This document shows, in pieces, positions 35,676-47,339 of a stretch of DNA of 64,000 nt. The translations under genes and the position numbers were made by a program. The notes below the pieces were generated by a model. The model searched no databases and was not told the DNA's origin. It saw only the letters and a program-made list of their open reading frames with translations. Source of the stretch: Thelephora terrestris (lineage: Eukaryota > Basidiomycota > Agaricomycetes > Thelephorales > Thelephoraceae). Positions within the stretch are counted from its first letter, which is position 1. Each line of letters begins with the position of its first letter. The stretch is from contig WIUZ02000010.1 in NCBI GenBank assembly GCA_015956445.1, positions 1,054,001 to 1,118,000 on the forward strand, in the 5' to 3' direction.

Positions 35676-38633
35676 TCAGGACTGGTTTGACGCTTCTTCG
35701 CCTAGCTCCAGTAAATCTGTCTTGTATTCTGTGTACTGGCTGCCCTGCTGCCTGTCAAGCTTGGAAATGACATAATCCAACCGCTGAATCAGATCCGTGC
35801 GGTATCTTGCCGCACGAGTCCCCTTAAGCTCCTTCCTGATCAAAAGCCGCACCTTTCCACGGACCCTGTAGTGCTCCCGAGTGTCCCATTCTGACCAGAA
35901 GACGAACAGAAACGACGTGATGAGCTCGATGTCCTGGAGCGTTCGAATCGTTCGGAAAAAACCCTCCGGAGGGATAGTTTGGAGTGCAGGACTTCCAGCG
36001 GGGAGAACAGGTCGCTTCTTCAGCCATTCCCAAGCCGCTGGAGGTATATGGGGCCGGAGTTCATCATCGTATGCGATTCGTAGAAGCGCGTTGACCATAC
36101 TCTCACGGACAGCGGGTGTGTCCGGGAGCCCGGAGGCAGCTGCGATCCAGAGCCGCATCGAGACACCAACGTCACTTGAACCCTTCAGGAACCGGTGGTG
36201 GTCCTGGAACAAGCGCAATGTCACATATTTCATTGAAATTGGAAATGCTGGCCCAAGCATTAAGTAGCAGGTTCGAAATTCCAGGGAGGAACGGCGAGAA
36301 GGCTGGTGAGAACCCGGTGATTGGAATAGTATGTTCTACAGCTCACCTGCCCCATTTTCTTCACATCGGAAAGCATATGGTAGGTACGCAATTATGGCAG
36401 AGGTCTCTCCCAGGCCCAATTCTGGACGTAGGGAAGTGACTCTCTCGTATTTTTGAACTATCGAGGCGGAAAGTTGGCCGGGCGGCGCGCTGATGCGTGT
36501 TTAGCAAAACGCACACGGTTTTGAGTTGCAAACACACCTCTTTTTAACCACCGTGTTGGCATCCGGTACACTACACTCCAAGACCATGGCAATGAGGGTC
36601 AGACAGTCGACGATAACAGAGGCGGGAGGGAGCAACTCCTGAGACAGAAAATGGAACGCGAAGCGGGTCGTCCAAATCCACCTTGGACGATCATACCACC
36701 ACATTTGGTACCCGATCTGGGAAACCTGGGAAAGGGCCCGCGAAAATGTCTCTAGCTCATTGATTGGTGGGTTATAGCACCTCCAGTCAATATCCGTCCT
36801 CGCAAATCGACCCTGGCAAAACAACCCATACACTGCGCTCACGACGGTGGGATATTGATCCACGGCTGGCTGGCGTGGGAATTGACTTCTGTACCGCAAG
36901 TAAATATCGTCCATCACGAAGGACGTTGGGTCCTCTATCACCAAGGAAGAACAGGTGATGAGGAAACACGTGGCGGATGCTACTGCGAGTTCCCCCGACC
37001 AATTGGCGATCGGTGCCCTATCGTTGCCGCCACCAACAAAGCATTTGCTGAGTATATCAAAACAGTCAACAAGGATTGCGGATTTGGTTTGGGGGTGGAG
37101 GACGGTATGCGGCAGGATTGTTCCGAGAAAATTCATGGCCAACTCCTTGATGGCCATGTCCGAGGATCTCCGAAGCACCCACGAAACACAATGGAAGTCG
37201 ACTTCGGTTACCCCATTTCCAAGGGCCCGATTTGGAACAGGGGACCCAACGAGCCACCAGGAATAGGCTCTATAGGTGGAATTCACCAGCAATGTCACGA
37301 GATTCCAGATATCGGCGGCGAGTGCAAAGGGTATGGATGGGAATCGAATGTTTGGGAGACAGCGGAAATAGACGACGCCGCGATGATGCCCTCCAGCCTT
37401 AAACCACTTGGAACAGTACGAATTTGCAAAGAACCGGTCAAGTGAGCGACGGATAAGGTTTGACAACGGTGTTTGGTACGGGCAGTTGATGGAAGCCGCC
37501 CCCACGATAACGACGGAAAGGTAGAACAGAACACCGCACGAGGTCATCCCAACCACAACAGCTGCGACGGTCGTGTCAACCTCCCACAGATATCTGGAGA
37601 GAGCACAACCCATCAACAACAACGCGGCCTGTAGCATCAACGGCAAGGATTCGAGTACGTGGCTGAGGCACCAGGCGTTGACGCCGTTCAGCTTCCGTTG
37701 CCGATCCTGGCTGCGTTCGATAGCCGATCCTCGCAAGTCGATCGAACCGTATCGGCTCAACCATTGCTTTCCAAGCATCGCAATAAAGGCGGCCAGGAGG
37801 GAAGCAAACAGGCTGGCGTACAATAAGCATTGAACATGGATGATTGCTTGCGGAGGTCCAGCCCACTGCGGCAAAGCAGGAGCGTCACCGCCAAAGGTGG
37901 TGTTGTCGATCTTGTGGATGAGGACACGAAGGAGGGCAGCGGTCTCTTCGTTGGGGTCGGACTGAAGCTGCGGTTGGACCTGGGTGATGAATGCGGATGT
38001 TACCGCGGAGAACAGTCCAGCCTGGTATTAAGATTAGCGCGCATTCACTGGATCTCGCTCCTGACGCACAAATATCAAAGTTGTACTCAGATCTTCGCCG
38101 TACTTCTGCATGAACTCCTTGTCAAATTCTTCCGCCTCCTTGTGGTAGTGCTCGTAAAATAGAGTGCGGAGGTCTTTCGGGGCCGGGGGTGCGTCCGTGG
38201 TTTTGCTGCAGGAGGGGATTTAGCGTGGATCAGGGTAGATATGGAGTTGGATCCTACCGAGTAGCTGGCTGTCCGCCTGACCCTCCGTCCTCGGTTTCCC
38301 TTGTTGGACCTTGACTAGTGTCGGGTGTAAGAAATAGTAATTCACTACAACAAGGGACATCAATACGTTGGTTCCCCATTCCCGTTAACATTGTCCACAT
38401 CAATAAAAGCCCTGGGAGTCCTAGATTGCAGCATTCAAGTGCTCAGTGGGAAACCGAGGGGTGTGTGATACAACATACCATCCTCTTGGAGTCGACCCCA
38501 CCATCCTGGGACGATCTTCACCTTCATTACTACCGCCCTCCCTATTTGTGCACGCCAAAACGAATGAGCAAGGCAAGATCGAGAATCGTGGAAGGACGTA
38601 CAATTCCATACTGATCTCCTCCGAATCTGTCAT
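35676..38633 (-). CDS. DUF6535 membrane protein, array copy 1
   Basis: Seven exons (38602-38633, 38479-38541, 38258-38299, 38070-38205, 36538-38021, 36347-36489, 35676-36247) give 823 residues in one frame. It starts MTDSEEISMEL. The DUF6535 core is in exons 4-5: EEFDKEFMQKYGEDLSTTLI, AGLFSAVTSAFI, LYASLFASLLAAFIAMLGKQW, then two more helices (LMLQAALLLMGCALSRYLW and VVVGMTSCGVLFYLSVVIVG). The remainder is soluble and ends in the conserved block AAWEWLKKRPVL and TDLIQRLDYVISKL. An apparent stop at 36501 is removed by the 48-nt intron 36490-36537, whose position is conserved in copies 2 and 3. Function of the family is unknown; membrane location is predicted. Confidence 0.87.
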
Positions 38634-39111
38634 ACTTTGAATATTGAGGCGGGTGGGTAGGTAGGGACGATGGATGAGGGGCGAAAGCTAAGGCGAGCAC
38701 AAGCGCTCTCCATCAGGGGTCCTCGAAGGCAGTGCGTTGCACAGCCACGAGGTCATCACGTTCCGATGTCGCCCCAAGTACGGTAGGCAGGATGATTACG
38801 ACTGAATTCCGCGCCAGAACTTGCGGCTAGAGCGATTTCCAAGTCACGGGCTGCGGTTGCCGCCGAAGTCCAACAGGACTATATATTTTGGTCGCGTTAC
38901 AGCTGTTCCGGAAAACCTTGTCTTCGCCGAGTTTTTTTATTTTGTGACATTGACAGCTGTCAATGCGGAAAGGGTCAGGGGGTGCTGCGGGGTAGGATCT
39001 GCCCGTTTCCTCGAGAATTTCAGGGACGAGAGAGCGGAAGCAATAGGCTGCGAGCCACTCGGGGGTAGGGGAGATCTGTGGCGAAACCCGCTATCGCCCA
39101 TCACACTCCTC

Positions 39112-41462
39112 ATGGTCTACAGAAAAATTAGCAAAGACATCAAGGATCGCGCCATCGACTTGAGCTATCAAGGTCTCATTCCGCAGGACATCTGCGACCT
39201 TCTTGGAATCTCGTCTAGGAGCCTATCAAGATGGAAAAATTATGAGGACGTCTATGGATCCACCCTCCCTCCTCCAACATACACAGCCGGCCGGCCACGG
39301 ATTCTTATTGGCGAACAGGTCCTCTCGATCTGTGAACAACTAAATCGGGCGCCAGAGATGTACCTCGACGAACTACAGGATTGGGTTGCGCTAACGATGC
39401 AGACATCCATCTCAAAGAGCGCGCTATCTACACTAATTCAAGACGCAGGCTACTCGTTCAAGATGCTTCACAAAGCAGCAGCTGAACGGGACGAGGAGGA
39501 ACGGGCATTCTTTCGGAGCTGGGCCCGTGATTTTGTGATGGCAGAGATGGTTGTCACGGCTGACGAGTCCAGCAAGGACAACCGTACAATTTTTCGGCGG
39601 TGGGGGCATTCGGTCAAGGGAACACCAGCAGGGGTACACTCAAGGTTTGCGAGAGGTGAACAGTATAGCATCCTGGCCGCCATCAGTGTGGACGGGTATG
39701 TTGCAACTCGCGTTGTTGTCGGTGCAGTCGACAGCATCACGGAAATAGAAATGTCTTTAATCGGCTTTCAAGTGATCGAAAGCTGAAAAGCGGCCAAAGT
39801 TTCATGCCGCTTTGAAAGTACGTGTACTGGGCAGGTCCACCTTTAAAGCTCTTTGGAGCGACCTCAAAGACGGCACAAATGCCCAAAGTGACAATTTATA
39901 TTTTCATCATTTTGCTCACTTCAGTTCATGTTTCGCAGTTTAGAATAAAACCAATGTATTGCGCATATGCTGTAACTACAGATACAAATAACTAATGAAT
40001 GTAGCGAGCAATACTGAAAGGGGCCAGATAAATAATTGGTGAGAGGAGGCCAGAACAGTGAGCAAAAGAAACTACTGAACCAGCAGAACGGTCGAACGAC
40101 ATGATAAGGCACAATGTGGCGGTCGAGGCGCGAGGGTATCGAGGCTGGTGAACTGTGATAGCATAATGCAGTAGCCCTGGGACGACACATCAGAAAACCC
40201 TGGGCATGAAATGGAGCGGGAACTTACCAGGAGCTGGTGGTGGAGGGAGCTGCAGGTAAAGGTTGACTGCTGATGGATGCAAGTCACTGAGGGATGGCAT
40301 TGTACCGAGTACACCGAGGTAGCCGTGGCCAAAGAACTCGGACTGCGGCACACTGGGCCTTGCGCAACTCAGAGGCGAAGGTTTTGACAGGCTGGTGGCA
40401 TTGTTATCGTTGTCGTTGTCAGGCGCTTGGTCGCACGTCGGCGCGAAACAGAACGTGGCTGAGCATACTTTGCCTGAACTGCCTCGTTAGGGTTATTCCA
40501 CAGCTGTGGAAACTGATTAACTCACCCGAACTCCTTGGTCACCGGCAGTTCTTGGGCGACTGCTTTCGTCACCCCCAAGATTTGTTCAAATGTTCCATTT
40601 GGCCATCTTTCTCCCATAGTGCCGGGGTGCAACGCGAAGATGATATGGGGTGAGTGGGCTTTGGTGAAGGGGAAGGTCAGGGTTTCTGAGAAAGAGAGGA
40701 CATGCCGGAGATGCAGGACAGAGGGTTTGGCGAGAGGATTTGGCCGAGTCTACCGAGTCTCAAAAATTTCCCCACGCACGGACCTCGGCCCCAATATTTA
40801 ACGTGTTGGTGCAGAGTCCAAATCCCGAATGCGCGATCCACTTTTTCACTTTGTCGAGTTTGGCGCTTTGGCCGAATTTCGCGGCTTTCCACGGACTTTT
40901 CAGTTACTTTTTGCACTTTGATCGACTCTGGCACTTTGCGAAGAAACTGTTTTCATGATGAGCCACGAATTTTTTGATTTCATTGTTTCCGAAGTGGTAT
41001 GTTCATGTATTTGTTTCATGTTATATTCACTCATCCGTTACTCCAGCTACCGACAATGAACCCCTATCCACAGTCTCGAAGTGTTCTCATCCTCGATAAC
41101 TGCAACATTCACAAGTCTAAAATACTCCAAGAAATCGTTGAGGCATATGGTCAGTCCTGATTTCGTGCGGTATCATGTGTTTTTAACCATCTTTGTAGGA
41201 TGTATTCTCAAATTCCTCCCTCCTTATTCGCCAGATATGAATCCGATCGAAGAGAGCTTCAGTTCAGGTGAGCTAGTGATCCCGTGGTATTTACTCGATA
41301 GCTACTGACGATTTGCACACAGTGAAAGCGTGGATCAGACGCAACTGGGTGTCGTTGGCTGACAGCGAAGCACCGATTGCCGACTTGTACAACGCGTGCA
41401 GCGTTGTGACCCCGGAAAAGGCAAGGCAGTGGTTCTGCCACTCGGGATATCAGTCTTCTTGA
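39112..41462 (+). pseudogene. IS630/Tc1-type DDE transposase, interrupted
   Basis: The ATG at 39112 begins MVYRKISKDIKDRAIDLSYQ, with a helix-turn-helix DNA-binding part (LIPQDICDLLGISSRSLSRW). The catalytic residues are visible: first Asp in TADESSKDNRTIFRRWG, second in LILDNCNIHKS (near 41090), and the Glu in PYSPDMNPIEESF (near 41225). The C-terminal end is GYQSS before the stop at 41460. Introns are likely at about 41010-41050, 41150-41200 and 41270-41325. Reading breaks after VVVGAVDSITE near 39745 and resumes at EFFDFIVSEV near 40957. The 1.2 kb between is foreign sequence. Without it the protein would be of ordinary family length. Confidence 0.8.
39745..40956. mobile_element. Unclassified 1.2-kb insertion inside the transposase gene
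   Basis: Splits the transposase between VDSITE and EFFDFIV. It has no recognisable protein. Its ends are rich in CTTTG/CAAAG motifs, with a loose inverted similarity (GCGGCCAAAGT on the left, CGCTTTGGCCGAA on the right). A short CACG at both junctions may be a target duplication. Class not determined. Confidence 0.55.
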
Positions 41463-41539
41463 ATGTGTAGTGAAATGATATTTTATTGCGATGGTACTGG
41501 TACACGGAGACTGAGAAATATTGGAGTGAATTCAAAAAT

Positions 41540-41675
41540 TGCGAACGCAAACATGAATAGACACGAACGCGAATGGATGCGAATGAACGTGAACGCGAAC
41601 GGATGCGAACGAAAGCGAACGCGAACGGATACAAACGGACACAAATGTGAATGGACGCGAGCACGAACGACTGCG
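41540..41675. repeat. Degenerate hexanucleotide repeat (GAACGC type)
   Basis: A run of imperfect GAACGC/GAACGG/GAATGG units between the transposase and the accessory gene of the transposon. It is simple-sequence DNA with no evident function. Confidence 0.7.
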
Positions 41676-41686
41676 ATTCAAAGATA

Positions 41687-43325
41687 CTATACACCCGGCG
41701 GTGCACCTGACATCAATCGTTTTAAGAAATCCCTGGCTGCGTCATCAAGCCCATATGTTGCGCAGAAGTCGTCGATGACTGTTTGGTTCTGGCCGAACGG
41801 TCCAATCAACGGAGGCAAGGGACCCATCGGAGGCTGTGGGTACGTGCTCGTGACTGGAGGATGTGGGTAGCAGCCATGATGAACCGGCTGGGGTTGGAAA
41901 TTGTGGTAGCTTGGCTGAGGGTGGTAGCCGTTGCAAGTGTGGGCGCAGCTTGCAAAAGAGGGTTGCGACGGCAGATTGTGCCATGACGGGTGGTGGCCGG
42001 GATAAGCGAACGGAGGGTGGTGGCAGTGCAATGGAACGGGTGGTGATGCAGCGAGGTTTGGAGCAGGTGGTAGAGTGAGGTTGGGAATCAAGCTGGGGTT
42101 TGTCGTTACTGCTGTCGATGAAGCCAACTCGGTCTCCGGGACGGGCTTTGCCTTATGGAGCTTGAATGCCGGGGCTAGAATCGGGGCACATTCATCAGTA
42201 GCGTGGCCGTTTTTCTATTTCATGATTGTCAGCATGTGGAAAAGTGAAATAGGGGTGGAGGTCTTACAATCGAGCCGGCCCAAGTCACCAACTTGGGGCA
42301 GTCAAGGACCCAATGGTCCTTGCCACTGGGCGTCGAGAAACAGTGTTGATTTGGGTGCGCCTGACACTTTCCAATTGGGTACTTGGCTTTGAGTTGTTCT
42401 ATGATTTCCTCGAGGTCACTATCGAGTGATATCTAAGGCGAATTAGCCACAGTCTGAGATCTGACTCGAGAACGAACCGTTCGTCGAGTGCTCTCGCCGT
42501 CGTCATCGTTTTCGGTACCCCTTCTCTCGGCCCATGGCTAAGGGGTGACTTAAGTTCCCTCACTCATGAAGAATTCAACAGAGGATGTGCATGACTCACC
42601 GCCTCAGAGAGGAAAGGTTTCCCCATCTCAACAATAATCCAGCGATCAGCAACTTTTTTGGATTGAACGGCCTGGACCATAATTCTGTAGCTTTCGTCCT
42701 CTGATATGTTTGTAAGCGGGGAAGAAGCCGGTTTTCGATGTTTCCAGCGCATGTGCTCGTGATCCAGTTGAGACCGCCTTACACCGGCCGCCTTCGCAAC
42801 GCTCTCGAGGAACTGCACGTAGGTCAGCTCGAACGAGAGTTTTGTCGGTGCTTTCATTGCCCTGAAGTCTTCGGTCGCCTTCCGGGTTTTCCCCTTCGCC
42901 TTGGTGATGACATGGAGTTCCATGACATACGTGGCTTTGTCGAGAGAGTCGGAGGGTTGCGGCGCGGGTAAATCGGCTGGTGTTTCAGCGATGGGTGAGA
43001 GAGGGTGGTTGGTTTGTTGAGGGAGTCCGTCGGCTGCTGGGGATAGCTGGATAGGGGGAGTGTAAGCGTGGTAAATGCTGTCAACTGGATGGGGGTAGGA
43101 CTCGGGGTAGCGCGGAAAGGCTGATGGCTGGATCAAAAGTCCATCAAGATGCCCGGTTACCCGCCTCCCTGTATTGAATCAATAAGCTCCCGCGGTGGCA
43201 CGCGTCGTAAACAAAATGCAAGTACCGAAGGCCTGCATCTCTAGTTCCTCCAAGGTAACATCCCCTTCGACGAGGAGTGCATCGAGATCACCACGGAAAT
43301 CAGCGTAGCTCGCCATCGGGTTCAT
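41687..43325 (-). CDS. Accessory protein of the transposon, unknown function
   Basis: Minus-strand gene inside the inverted repeats. Exon 1 is 43226-43325 (MNPMASYADFRGDLDALLVE). Exon 2 is 42600-43168, with YVMELHVITKAKGKTRKATE, LTYVQFLESVAKAAGV and a structured-looking RWIIVEMGKPFLSEA. A short exon near 42480-42540 and an exon ending near 42268 follow; the latter reads LEEIIEQLKAKYPIGKCQAH then HWVLDCPKLVTWAGSI. The last exon is Pro/His-rich and ends in GLDDAARDFLKRLMSGAPPG. The combination of a globular middle, a Cys/His-containing segment and a Pro-rich tail recalls basidiomycete transposon-linked hypothetical proteins (memory, not checked). It could be a DNA-binding cofactor or a captured gene. 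Confidence 0.65.
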
Positions 43326-43634
43326 CGTGAGAGGGAAATTCGACAGCGAAAATGGGGGAAAATGAGAAAAAAAAATACAAAGTTCACTATCATAACACTA
43401 CGAGGACGAGTGGCACAGTGTGCCACTCGTCCGGCACAACCTTCTCCAGCGGTCCTGATTTTCTCGAGGAACCACAGGTGACTCCTACTCCAGCCAAAAA
43501 ATGCGGGTGGACCCTACCCCGCAGCACCCCCTGACCGTTCTGACATTGACAGCTGTCAACGTCAAAAGGAAAAAAAAAACTCGCTGAGGACAAGGTTTTC
43601 CGGAACAGCTGTACCTGGTCTCCCCATCACACTA

Positions 43635-45003
43635 GTGTTGCCGTGAGTCGAGTCGAGTCGATTCGAGCCATCAACTCGAATCGAAACATCCGAGTCCGAT
43701 CTCCAATAATATTAATTTCTCGCGTGGCTTTACAAGCCCCTGTTGTGACGCCTTGTGACTCTTGTGACATATTCGTTACTCGTCCACTGCATGCAGCGAA
43801 AGGACATGCACTTCCGTCGTGGTTGCAAGTGCACCCGACACGCTCATGAACAATCCTCCTCATTTACAGCTCTCTTCGTCCTACCCTCCCTTTCCACACA
43901 ACATCAGTAACCCTCCTCAAAACCAGCTCTCTTTCGTTGGGCCATTGCCCCCTTCAAACAATCAGGCGACCCACGACTTCAACATGTGGAACCACTCTAC
44001 TCAGGGGTGCTTCCCGTCGCAGGCACTCCGAGGTCCCGGGCAGGCTGGTCCACCGTTGCCTGCCCTCCACGAACTCCCTCCTTCACAAAGGCATCAACCA
44101 AGTACTTCCCTGTGTATTATATCGATGGTCCGAAAATTTTGTCAACGGTCAATGTCTTGTTGACTGGGGACTGGCAACCCTCTGCCAAATTTTGGCTCCA
44201 CGCGGAATTCCCACACACTCAGTTCTGCCCGCATTTTTCGAAACCAGTTTGCTCAGGACTGTTGCATACCACACTCGATTAAAAAATATGTAGCGTAAGG
44301 GGATACCTTAGGCTTTGATTTGGTGACAGTATTTTCTGTGAAAGTTTCTCGAACGGCAGAATTTGAGGTTTTTCCCAAAATCTCAGCGATCAAACCGGGT
44401 GAAGCAGCTCCACAGGACAGGGTCTGCGCCACAGCTCTCCCTTGAACGCAACGGCTATAACCCGGATATAAGGGACCATGGGGATAGAAAGCCTGTCCCT
44501 TGGGCCTGGCGTGAGATGCACCATATGTTGGTAAGCACAGTGTCAAGTGTAACACCAAACGAACCAGAATGCGGCAAAACTTGAGGATTGTAACACCCCG
44601 ACTGCTGAGCAAGGTTACTCCTTTTACAACTACCGGAACAAACATTTTATGCTGGGTATTTCATACTAAATAAATTCCCGTCACCGATAGGTGCACAATG
44701 ACGCCATGTATTGTTTCCGCGTATCTAGTCCGACGTGGTCACCTTTGGTGTGGCCATGGTGCTCTTCACTAAAAATGAATTTCACATCAGAACGCGCGCC
44801 CAAGGCGGGTTGCCGGTCCCCATGTTGACAGTGTGTACCTATGTTTACTGTAAATCATGTGTTTGGTCTTGCTACGGATAATATAAAATAAGAAAATCTG
44901 CCAGGAGTTTTTGGATTTTCTTAGCCTGAGATTCGATTCGAAACCGATTCGGCGATCACCATGAAACGAGTCGAATCTGAGTCGACTCGACTCACGGCAA
45001 CAC
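43635..45003. mobile_element. Second TA-flanked inverted-repeat element, 1.37 kb
   Basis: Both ends read GTGTTGCCGTGAGTCGAGTC inward, flanked by TA at 43633-43634 and 45004-45005. It lies only 23 bp right of the 4.7-kb element. A plus-strand region 43840-44290 is partly open in two frames (VGPLPPSNNQATHDFNMW, then KYFPVYYIDGPKILSTVN) and may be the remains of a gene. No transposase catalytic motif is seen, so the element is probably non-autonomous. Confidence 0.78.
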
Positions 45004-45160
45004 TACATCACACCCTGATATAGTCAGTCATCATTTTGCGTAGGGGACTCTGAAATTATCGAATGGGGTCACCCCCGTGTCTCTATCGTACAGTGCAACT
45101 GTCTGAAAAAGGGTTTGGACGATAGGAATCCGCCAGATAGCAGGGGGCGCCGAACCTGTC

Positions 45161-47003
45161 CTAATCAATGATCGATGTCTCCATTTCCTTCGAGCTCGAA
45201 TAGCGATACTCCACGCTGTCAACCCATGTCCTCAGCTTCTGTTCTATCTTCTGGGACCGAGTCGCGTCGCGGAAAATTATACGTTCAAAAGGGATACCCA
45301 GCGCGTGTTGCGACTCCGCGAGGTTTTCGATCCTAGTGAGATGTTTATGGTACTCGCAGTGGGAGATCGTGAGCTGCTTGATTGGTGTGAACATGGCCTT
45401 TTTCTTGTCACCGTCTTTGCAAAAATCGGAGAAGGAATCGAAGTACGGTTGCAGATAGCAGTGGTGGAGGGTCAACTCATCCAGAGGGCCCAGAGACTTG
45501 AAGAGTCGACGAAGACTCCTTGTGGCATCCTGTGGGAACGCGGCAGAAAAAGTATCACAGAAGCAAAGGCGCCTGAAATTGGCAAAATGTGGGTGATCCA
45601 GGAAAATCTCGGCAACGTCTGGATAGGGATCGTATTCGTCCCATGCGTTGTAGGATGAAAGAAATCGGGAATGGTGTGAGTTCTCGTCTTCATCGTCTTT
45701 GGTAGCTTTGAAACCCAATTTGAGGACAGATCCATCAGAGGACCGGAAGGCGAATTTACACGTGGGGTTGGGGTCGCTCAGTAGTTCGAATGCAACCTCC
45801 TCGACTGGGTTCCTCGTATATTGATGAACAATCGTGCGCCATATATCTGGAGTTGGGAGTCCATCCACCAAACATGTTGTTTTTACATCTCCTGTACGGG
45901 CAAGGGATGTGGAGCTTGCTGAAGGACATGATATGTGGGCTGCAAACAGGTAAATGCAATCACCTCCGATCAGGCTTAGGTCGAAGTTGTCGACATTGCG
46001 AAGGACGACAACCCTGTCCTCGGGAAGCCCTTCGAGGTCTAATTCCACAAAATCCACGGCTTCAATGTGCACAATTCGCAGCATTGGCGAAGCTTCTAGC
46101 AAGTCGAGTAGTTGTGAACCGCGGATCCTGCGTGGTTTTGCCGACAGCCAGAATGAGGTAAGGTTCGGAAAGGCGAAGTAGCCCAAGGAGGGTGACCAAC
46201 CCGAGTCCGAGTGGAAACTGAACACCTCCAGGTTCGTGGCGTTGTTGAAGAGAGGCGTGGAGGGAGGGGTCATTACACCGGAGGCTTCTTGGTCGTCATC
46301 TTCTGCCTCTAGGCTGTATTCCTCGGCTTCTAAGCTGTCTTCCTCGGTTCCTGGGCTGTTTCGCTCCGTAGTGGTGATTTCGAGGGTACGCAAGAGTGGA
46401 AGTGGACCAGAATTGAGTTGTAAAAACCTCTGGATATCCCTTGATTTGTGGTGTGTGAAACGAAGAGACCTGAATTGTTTTGTGTGGGAAGAAAGCAGCC
46501 CTATGATACTGGCAGGGACCCCGGGATCGACGATTACATCCAACGCAGATCCTTTCGCGCGGCCGAGGAACGTCTTCAAATAGGCTTCACCCTTTGAGAT
46601 AAATAGCTCTGACCACAGCTCGGCACGCTGGAGGAAGGTTTCGCGCCAACGGCGGCATACGAAACTGGCACGGAGACGGTCCTTGTGGGAAGAGAGATGG
46701 GTGGGGATGAGGGCAAGGACATCCGACGGGATGCGGCTTATTCCAGGGAAGGAGTTCCCCCATTCGCAGATCGTTGATAACGCGAGCAGGGTGTCTTGAC
46801 GAAGTTGAACGAGCTGATCGGCGGTGAGGCTGGGGAACGAGGGTCAGCGGCAAATTTATCTCCCGAGAGACCTCGCGAGCGAGTCTACAATGATCTGTTG
46901 CGACTTACGATGAAGAGAATGCCGTGTGCTTCAGCTCCTCGTTCAGGGCAAAGACGAGCTGAAGAGGAGAGAGGCCCTTTCCGGGATAAGTCTGTGAGCT
47001 CAT
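45161..47003 (-). CDS. F-box protein, array copy 2
   Basis: Paralogue of the F-box genes at 30410 and 56606, with exons 46909-47003 and 45161-46829 and 587 residues. The F-box reads RIPSDVLALIPTHLSSHKD then RASFVCRRW. The C-terminal block TPIKQLTISHCEYHKHLTRI is conserved. It differs by an enlarged acidic stretch (TEEDSLEAEEYSLEAEDDD), made of tandem copies of a roughly 27-nt unit, where the other copies have a short TEEDGEEASG. The exon-intron layout (95-nt first exon, 79-nt intron) is as in the other copies. It would be an SCF substrate receptor by family. The two transposons lie just beyond its 3' end. Confidence 0.85.
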
Positions 47004-47160
47004 GGTGGGAGTGAAGGCGACGCAGAGGGGCGACGTTGAAAAAGCAGTCGAGCCTCGAGTCGGCTATAAACTCGACGGGGGCGATTACTATGACTCAGTA
47101 TGCTTAGTACCAAGCCGTGGTGCTGATTCAAGTCGCTGTGTACTTCGTTAGTAAACTACT

Positions 47161-47259
47161 GTCGTGACTAGGCTGGAATCCAGCCTCGAATTCAGAGGCG
47201 AGGAGGACGCGATTCGGAAGGGGACAATACCTAATAGGGGGACGACGCCTGTCGTGACT
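47161..47259. mobile_element. Short MITE-like insertion with 9-bp direct repeats
   Basis: GTCGTGACT stands at 47161-47169 and again at 47251-47259. The other two modules have a single related GTCGTGATT or TTCGTGACT at this place. The 81 bp between begin AGGCTGGAATCCAGCCT and end in GACGCCT. A related stretch in opposite orientation is at about 62655-62735. A 9-bp duplication is typical of Mutator-type elements. Confidence 0.6.
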
Positions 47260-47339
47260 CTTGAGGCCGATCGCTTAATCCCGCGCTCAGGGGTTTCCAT
47301 GCACTCGCTATAAACGAGTCGGCTCTCAGCTCGAAAGGT

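Larger units (their letters stand above)
38900..43611 (+). mobile_element. Tc1/mariner-IS630 type DNA transposon, 4.7 kb, with transposase and an accessory gene
   Basis: Bounded by terminal inverted repeats starting CAGCTGTTCCGGAAAACC on both sides and about 100 bp long. The target duplication is TA at 38898-38899 and 43612-43613. Each repeat contains the palindrome TTGACAGCTGTCAA (38950-38963 and 43546-43559), a possible transposase site (inference). Inside are a plus-strand transposase gene and a converging minus-strand accessory gene. The unoccupied site is visible in another module copy at 56261-56262. The transposase gene is interrupted by a 1.2-kb insertion, so this copy is not autonomous. 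Confidence 0.88.

Noticed and set aside
36501-36540. Apparent early stop or one-base deletion in DUF6535 copy 1 (PCAFC then stop)
   Set aside because: The position is an intron (GTGTGT donor, GCTAAAC branch, CATCAG acceptor) conserved in all three copies; splicing restores the frame.
46577-47003. F-box copy 2 appearing to lack its N-terminus because no Met precedes MKTFLGRAKGS in exon 2
   Set aside because: Exon 2 is open back to its acceptor at 46829, and a 95-nt first exon with ATG at 47003 completes the protein as in the other copies.
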